Part shown: positions 63,991 through 64,000 of the stretch, piece after piece
Numbering within the stretch: position 1 is the stretch's first letter
Layout: every line of letters begins with the position of its first letter
Assembly: GCA_014652975.1 (NCBI GenBank)
Contig: BMZV01000002.1
Span: forward strand, 300,042 to 364,041
Length of the DNA: 64,000 bases
Direction of reading: 5' to 3'
DNA from: Kocuria marina
GTDB taxonomy: Bacteria > Actinomycetota > Actinomycetes > Actinomycetales > Micrococcaceae
Translations under genes and position numbers: made by a program
The notes under the pieces: model-generated
What the model was told of the DNA's origin: nothing
Databases searched by the model: none
Seen by the model: the letters and a program-made list of their open reading frames with translations, nothing else

Positions 63991-64000
63991 GGGGGGGGGG
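63991..64000 (-). repeat. Homopolymer of at least ten C upstream of tagG
   Basis: The plus strand ends in ten G, i.e. C10 upstream of the tagG ribosome-binding site on the coding strand. The window stops inside the tract, so its true length is unknown. Confidence 0.85.

Overview
The window is a chromosomal segment of a GC-rich actinobacterium. Gene content and order (lepA-hemW, DUF3097 divergent from hrcA-dnaJ-rsmE, phoH-ybeY-era, leuA with a leucine leader peptide, erpA-ctaC-ctaD-ctaF, ctaE-qcrC-qcrA-qcrB, glgA/glgC, DUF3043 and DUF3054 proteins) point to the order Micrococcales, probably the family Micrococcaceae and something like Kocuria. The genus is an inference, not a sequence match. 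Many genes start at GTG, and at least eight genes have a TANNNT-type -10 box six or seven bases before the start codon, which is the signature of leaderless transcripts.

Layout. 1-12 kb: translation, heme, heat-shock and RNA-processing genes (lepA, hemW, hrcA under a CIRCE operator, dnaJ, rsmE, phoH, ybeY, era), a GerMN lipoprotein and an LCP-family cell-wall ligase. 12-19.6 kb: leuA with its leader peptide and attenuator, recO, uppS, pyrD, DUF3043, an M20 dipeptidase and erpA. 19.9-29 kb: aerobic respiration. ctaCDF on the plus strand and ctaE-qcrCAB on the minus strand face each other across a decayed stretch (22.9-24 kb) that holds a VOC pseudogene, a chimeric IS110/IS481 remnant and a GyrI-like gene. 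29-33.7 kb: trpD, a stand-alone Lrp/AsnC effector domain, DUF3054, then two broken genes (YCII and a YhgE-like membrane protein) and a stress-type membrane protein. 33.7-42.3 kb: divergent glycogen genes glgA/glgC, aminopeptidase N, a HIRAN-like membrane protein and an AarF/UbiB-type kinase.

42.3-64 kb is a cell-surface polysaccharide locus that runs off the right edge. wecB (UDP-GlcNAc 2-epimerase) and ugd open a plus-strand arm. wecC (UDP-ManNAc dehydrogenase) lies in a converging minus-strand operon led by a TagGH-type ABC exporter. WecB and WecC together would give UDP-ManNAcA, a teichuronic-acid-type precursor. Between them lie three large two-domain glycosyltransferases (a fourth sits beside tagH), a PP-loop asparagine-synthase-like protein, a second PP-loop gene broken by a frameshift and an in-frame TAG, a predicted serine hydrolase, a coiled-coil mini-protein and several unrecognised proteins. 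About 46-58.8 kb is visibly less GC-rich than its flanks, which suggests a variable, laterally exchanged cassette between conserved nucleotide-sugar genes. Runs of nine or ten C on the coding strand sit just upstream of three envelope genes (LCP, the PP-loop protein, the tagG-type permease).

The best candidates for undescribed biology are this cassette (PP-loop proteins plus double-headed glycosyltransferases), the HIRAN-like membrane protein, and a shared palindrome upstream of ctaC and the GyrI-like gene. No tRNA, rRNA or CRISPR array was seen.
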